From positions 5,281,501-5,345,500 of the forward strand of contig NZ_CP043489.1 in the NCBI RefSeq assembly GCF_008330945.1: a DNA stretch of 64,000 nt, read 5' to 3'. Each line of letters opens with the position of its first letter. Within the stretch, counting starts at the first letter, position 1. The notes beneath the pieces are model-generated. The model worked only from the letters and a program-made list of their open reading frames with translations. It had not been told where the DNA came from and made no database searches. Position numbers and translations under genes: made by a program. This DNA is from Labrys sp. KNU-23 (GTDB lineage: Bacteria > Pseudomonadota > Alphaproteobacteria > Rhizobiales > Labraceae). This document shows, piece by piece, positions 61,801 through 64,000 of this stretch.

Positions 61801-62028
61801 GGGGATCTGGCCGAGATTGCGCTCCAAGGGGGCGGTCACCAGCTTGGCCATGGTTTCCGGTTCGGCTCCCGGCAACTGGGTGGTGATCTGGATGGTCGGG
61901 AAATCGACCTGGGGCAGGGGAGCGATCGGCAGCGCAAAGTAGCCGAGCAGGCCGCCTAGCAGCACGGCGATACCGAGCAGCGAGGTGGCAATCGGCCGAA
62001 GAATGAAGGGGGCGGAGACCCCGTTCAT
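58840..62028 (-). CDS. RND multidrug efflux pump, MdtB-like subunit
   Basis: This 1062-residue RND transporter is homologous to its neighbour. The N-terminus is APFILRPIATSLLGIAVLLG and the helix-4 relay is in GFVVDDAIVMIENIVRHIEE near residues 405-424. A Ser/Thr/Gly-rich insertion of about 35 residues (SASTSGLATTTNPTAGTVGA then SGTATNIPTASGAADN, about residues 772-807) lies in the periplasmic part and is absent from the partner subunit. Starts and stops overlap both neighbours, so the operon is tightly coupled. Confidence 0.88.
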   Translation of the reverse strand: MNGVSAPFILRPIATSLLGIAVLLGGLLGYFALPIAPLPQVDFPTIQITTQLPGAEPETMAKLVTAPLERNLGQIPSIATMVSSSAFGISQITLQFNLDRDIDGAAQDVQAAINASASTLPSGLPYPPSYAKVNPADTPILTLALRSKTQTIRNLSDMADTLLAQRFAEVSGVGHVDVQGGVRPALRVQVNLARAAAYGLGLEDIRLAITTSTVAGAKGSLNGAAQSYTIAANDQISAADAFADVVIAYRNSAPVRLKDIANVVEGLENARVGAYYNGQPAVVIDIMRQPGANVIATVKSVLAALPELRRSLPADISLEVVNDRTQTIQASIDEVEMTLALSVGLVILVVFVFLRTLRATIIAGVALPLSLIASFGVMWFCGFSLDNLSLMALTIGAGFVVDDAIVMIENIVRHIEEGEKPFDAALKGAKEIGFTIISLTVSLIAVFIPLLFMTGIVGRMFREFALTLTIAVVVSAVISLTLTPMMCARLLKSGHSERKGLLDWIDRGFDAVIRGYRASLVWTLRHGFLMLLLTLGTLATTVWLYIAMPKGFLPQQDTGLITAVIQAEPTASFDAMKKAQATITDIARKDPDILSAVASIGVSGSNLTSNTGSLSLVLKPRNERKADATDIIQRLQAETSRLPGLRVTYQSVQDIRITARAGRAPYQYTLTGTDAGDVDHWADRLAAELGRSGVMRDVTSEVQNGGARLFVDVDRDTASRLGVSMQDISNALNNAFGQRQIATIYAQANQYRVILEAAPDDQVGPSVLSRIYVPSSASTSGLATTTNPTAGTVGASGTATNIPTASGAADNQVPLSAFTSIRHETAPLVVEHDDQFPSATISFDVAHGASLSDAVAAIRKAQTAIGMPASISTRFTGDAAEFSSSLANQPWLILAAVITIYIVLGVLYESAIHPVTILSTLPSAGVGALLALEYTGHELSLIALIGIVLLMGIVKKNAIMMIDFAIEAQREQGMDPHEAIVTASALRFRPIMMTTLAALFGALPLALGHGMGSELRIPLGITIIGGLLLSQLLTLYTTPVIYLGFERLRERLARKPQAVPQA

Positions 62029-63407
62029 GGCGCCGGCGCTGGCGCAGGCGTAGCGCCGCCACCCTGCTGGCGACGATGGCCTTTGCGTTGAGGCTGGCCA
62101 TCTCCTCCTTCAGCCTTGCCGCCGTTCTCCGGCTGCGCAGCAGGCGCCGGCGCTTCCAGGCCCTCCCCGTCATCATCGGCCGGAACCGCCCCCGACTTGG
62201 AAACCTCGACCTTGGCACCGTCGCTCAGCCTGGCAAAGCCGGTGGTGATGATCTTCTCGCCGTTTTTCAGGCCGGTATCGACGACAACCTGCTCATCGCC
62301 CTGCTGGCTGACAGTGACCGGGCGCATCTTGGCGGTACTGTCATCGCCGAGCACATAGACGAAAGTACCGTTGGGCCCGCGCTGGATCGCTGCGGTCGGC
62401 GCGACGACGACACCTGCCAGTGTTCTCACCTTGAGCTTGGCATTCACGAAGGCCCCCGGCCACAGACCCAGCGTGTCGTTGGGAAAGATCGCCTTCAGCT
62501 GAATCGTGCCGGTGCTGGCATCGACCTCGTTGTTGATGACTTCGAGCTTGCCGGTATCGATCACGATCTTGTTGTCGCCGCGAAGGGCCTCGACCTGCAA
62601 CGGTTCCTTGCTGCCCGCCGGCGCTATCTCCGCCAAGGCCTGCTGCGGCACCGAGAACAGCACCGCGATGGGCTTGAGCTGCGTCAGCGTCACCAGTCCC
62701 GTGCTGCCGGAGGCCTGGACGACATTGCCCACATCCACGCTGCGGATGCCGGCGCGTCCGTCGATCGGCGCGATGATGGTGGTGTAGGCCAGGGTCGCTT
62801 GTGCGCTGGCGATGGCCGCATCGTCCGATTTGAGCTGGGCCTCGTATTGCGCCACGGTGGAACGCTGCGTGTCGGCCGTCTGCCGGGTTACCGAATTGCT
62901 GGCGACCAAGCCCATATAGCGCTGCAGGTCGCGCTTGGCATTGTCGAGCAGGGCCTCATCCTGGGCCTTCTTGGCAATGGCCTGGTCCAACGTGGCCTTG
63001 TAGGTCGAATCGTCGATACGGGCGATCACGTCGCCCTTCTTCACGTCCTGGCCCTCGCGAAACGGCATCTCGACGATCTGTCCGCCCACCTGGGGCGTAA
63101 TGGTCACGGTATTGTACGCCTTCACGGTACCGACGCCGTAGAGATAGACAGGCACGTCGGAGGTCTTGGCTTCGGCGATCAGCACGGGCAGCGGACCACC
63201 ATCGAAGCTGCCGCGGCGACCGCGACGGCCGCCGCCCGCCCTTGCCGGCGCGGCCTTGCTCGGGTCTGCGGTCTCGGCCGGCGGCAGATAGGCCTGCAAC
63301 CACGGCGGAGCCGAGGCGCGCCAGCGATCGCGTGTCAGATAGGCCGCCCCGGCTCCGGCAGCCAGCAGAACGGCCAATGTCACGAGGCTGCGCGAAAGTC
63401 TGGGCAT
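62025..63407 (-). CDS. efflux RND transporter periplasmic adaptor (MdtA-like)
   Basis: This 460-residue membrane-fusion protein has an N-terminal membrane anchor (SLVTLAVLLAAGAGAAYLTR). It has lipoyl halves around a helical hairpin (VTITPQVGGQIVEMPFREGQ near residues 99-118, and IIAPIDGRAGIRSVDVGNVV near residues 212-231) and a beta-barrel/membrane-proximal domain. Low-complexity tails occur at both ends: RAGGGRRGRRGSFDGG near residue 58 and a Pro/Ala/Gln/Gly-rich C-terminus. It links the RND pump to the outer-membrane channel. Confidence 0.9.
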   Translation of the reverse strand: MPRLSRSLVTLAVLLAAGAGAAYLTRDRWRASAPPWLQAYLPPAETADPSKAAPARAGGGRRGRRGSFDGGPLPVLIAEAKTSDVPVYLYGVGTVKAYNTVTITPQVGGQIVEMPFREGQDVKKGDVIARIDDSTYKATLDQAIAKKAQDEALLDNAKRDLQRYMGLVASNSVTRQTADTQRSTVAQYEAQLKSDDAAIASAQATLAYTTIIAPIDGRAGIRSVDVGNVVQASGSTGLVTLTQLKPIAVLFSVPQQALAEIAPAGSKEPLQVEALRGDNKIVIDTGKLEVINNEVDASTGTIQLKAIFPNDTLGLWPGAFVNAKLKVRTLAGVVVAPTAAIQRGPNGTFVYVLGDDSTAKMRPVTVSQQGDEQVVVDTGLKNGEKIITTGFARLSDGAKVEVSKSGAVPADDDGEGLEAPAPAAQPENGGKAEGGDGQPQRKGHRRQQGGGATPAPAPAP

Positions 63408-63468
63408 TTCAACTCACTCGAATCGGGAACGGGCGCGAGTCGGGCTTCGCAATCACCAGGGTTAGGAC

Positions 63469-64000
63469 CTAATTTTGCGGCGTTTGCGCGGCAAACGTCG
63501 TCCAGCCGCCACCCAACGCCTGATGCAGGCTGATCAACGCCTGCAGGCGCAGCAGCTTGACCTGTATCAGCGTGTCCTGGGCATTGAAGAGGGTTTGCTC
63601 GGTTTGCAGCACGGTCACCAGATCGACTGTGCCTTCGCGCAATTGCTGCTCCGAGATGGTGTAGGCCTTGCGCGAACTCACCACCACGGCCTGCTGCAAC
63701 ACCTCCTGGCGCGCATATAGGCGTACGGCCGCCAAGGCGTTCTCCACATCGACGAAGGCCTGCACCACGGTCTTGCGATAGGCAGCCACCTGGGCGCTCT
63801 GCACGCCATTGGCCCGCTCGACATTGCCGCGCAGGGTGCCGCCGTCGAAGATGGGCTGGGTCAACCCTGCGGCAATCGAATAGAAGCCCGCTGCGGGATC
63901 GAACAGGCTCTTGAGTGCGGCGCTCTGCACGCCGCCTTGCCCGGTCAGCGAGATCGAGGGGAATTGGGCAGCCCTCGCCGACAGCGCATCCTGGTGGGAA
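63469..64000 (-). CDS. outer-membrane efflux channel (NodT/TolC-like), partial
   Basis: The C-terminal part of about 176 residues is in the window; the start lies beyond the right edge. Family features are AAQFPSISLTGQGGV, GLTQPIFDGGTLRGNVERAN, a long coiled-coil helix around FVDVENALAAVRLYARQEVL and EGTVDLVTVLQTEQTLFNAQ. It is the first gene of the efflux operon, 61 bases before the adaptor, and supplies the outer-membrane duct. The reading frame is open to the edge. Confidence 0.88.
   Translation of the reverse strand, partial: SHQDALSARAAQFPSISLTGQGGVQSAALKSLFDPAAGFYSIAAGLTQPIFDGGTLRGNVERANGVQSAQVAAYRKTVVQAFVDVENALAAVRLYARQEVLQQAVVVSSRKAYTISEQQLREGTVDLVTVLQTEQTLFNAQDTLIQVKLLRLQALISLHQALGGGWTTFAAQTPQN

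Overview
The window is GC-rich, densely coded chromosomal DNA. It looks like a soil or plant-associated alphaproteobacterium of the Rhizobiales/Hyphomicrobiales type. This rests on gene content: ectoine catabolism with an ehuABCD uptake system, MocR regulators, many LysR/TetR/ROK switches, small secreted proteins of rhizobial type, a REP-type palindrome and long-stem intergenic repeats. The genus cannot be fixed from sequence alone. There is no rRNA, no CRISPR array and no phage; one complete insertion sequence and one tRNA are present.

Layout. 1-5.3 kb: an aromatic/quinone-stress module (MhqD-like esterase, VOC ring-cleaving dioxygenase, divergent LysR), an APH-type kinase, an SDR and a secreted protein. 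5.4-10.6 kb: LuxR- and XRE-type regulators, a RidA protein, an IS4-like element inserted in a REP palindrome, a histidine phosphatase, a LysE exporter and a DUF1801 protein. 10.8-18.1 kb: glutathionyl-hydroquinone reductase; a LysR gene and an EamA exporter separated by an AT-richer gene flanked by direct repeats; a truncated beta-barrel gene; a TetR switch facing a GFA/DUF6958 pair; a methyltransferase; a secreted dienelactone hydrolase.

18.2-31.9 kb is the main pathway: ectoine catabolism. It holds a ureohydrolase, an AsnC/Lrp regulator (doeX-like), enuR, eutB, eutC, ectoine hydrolase (eutD/doeA), deacetylase (eutE/doeB), the ehuBCDA importer, a semialdehyde dehydrogenase (doeC-like) and an aminotransferase (doeD-like). 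Together they import ectoine, open the ring, deacetylate to diaminobutyrate, and transaminate and oxidise this to aspartate. EutB/EutC imply 5-hydroxyectoine use, but eutA is absent from the window. Repeated TGTATC boxes precede both enuR and eutB and are candidate EnuR operators.

32-43.5 kb is mixed: cysteine synthase, methyltransferase, a MocR/PaiB divergent pair, a YggS protein, small secreted proteins, an FAD monooxygenase, a 760-base stretch of apparent gene debris with a well-formed orphan promoter/operator, a DHFR-fold protein, an EipA-like protein, tRNA-Ser(TGA) and an orphan PqqD-like protein. 43.7-50.6 kb is a ribose-type sugar ABC operon (binding protein, permease, fused ATPase, second permease, SDR) followed by a ROK repressor; an AT-rich palindrome lies in the operon promoter. 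50.7-55.6 kb holds a 933-residue Orn/Lys/Arg decarboxylase, a methyltransferase and an L-2-haloacid dehalogenase. 55.7-64 kb is an MdtABC-type tripartite multidrug efflux operon on the minus strand whose outer-membrane gene runs off the right edge.
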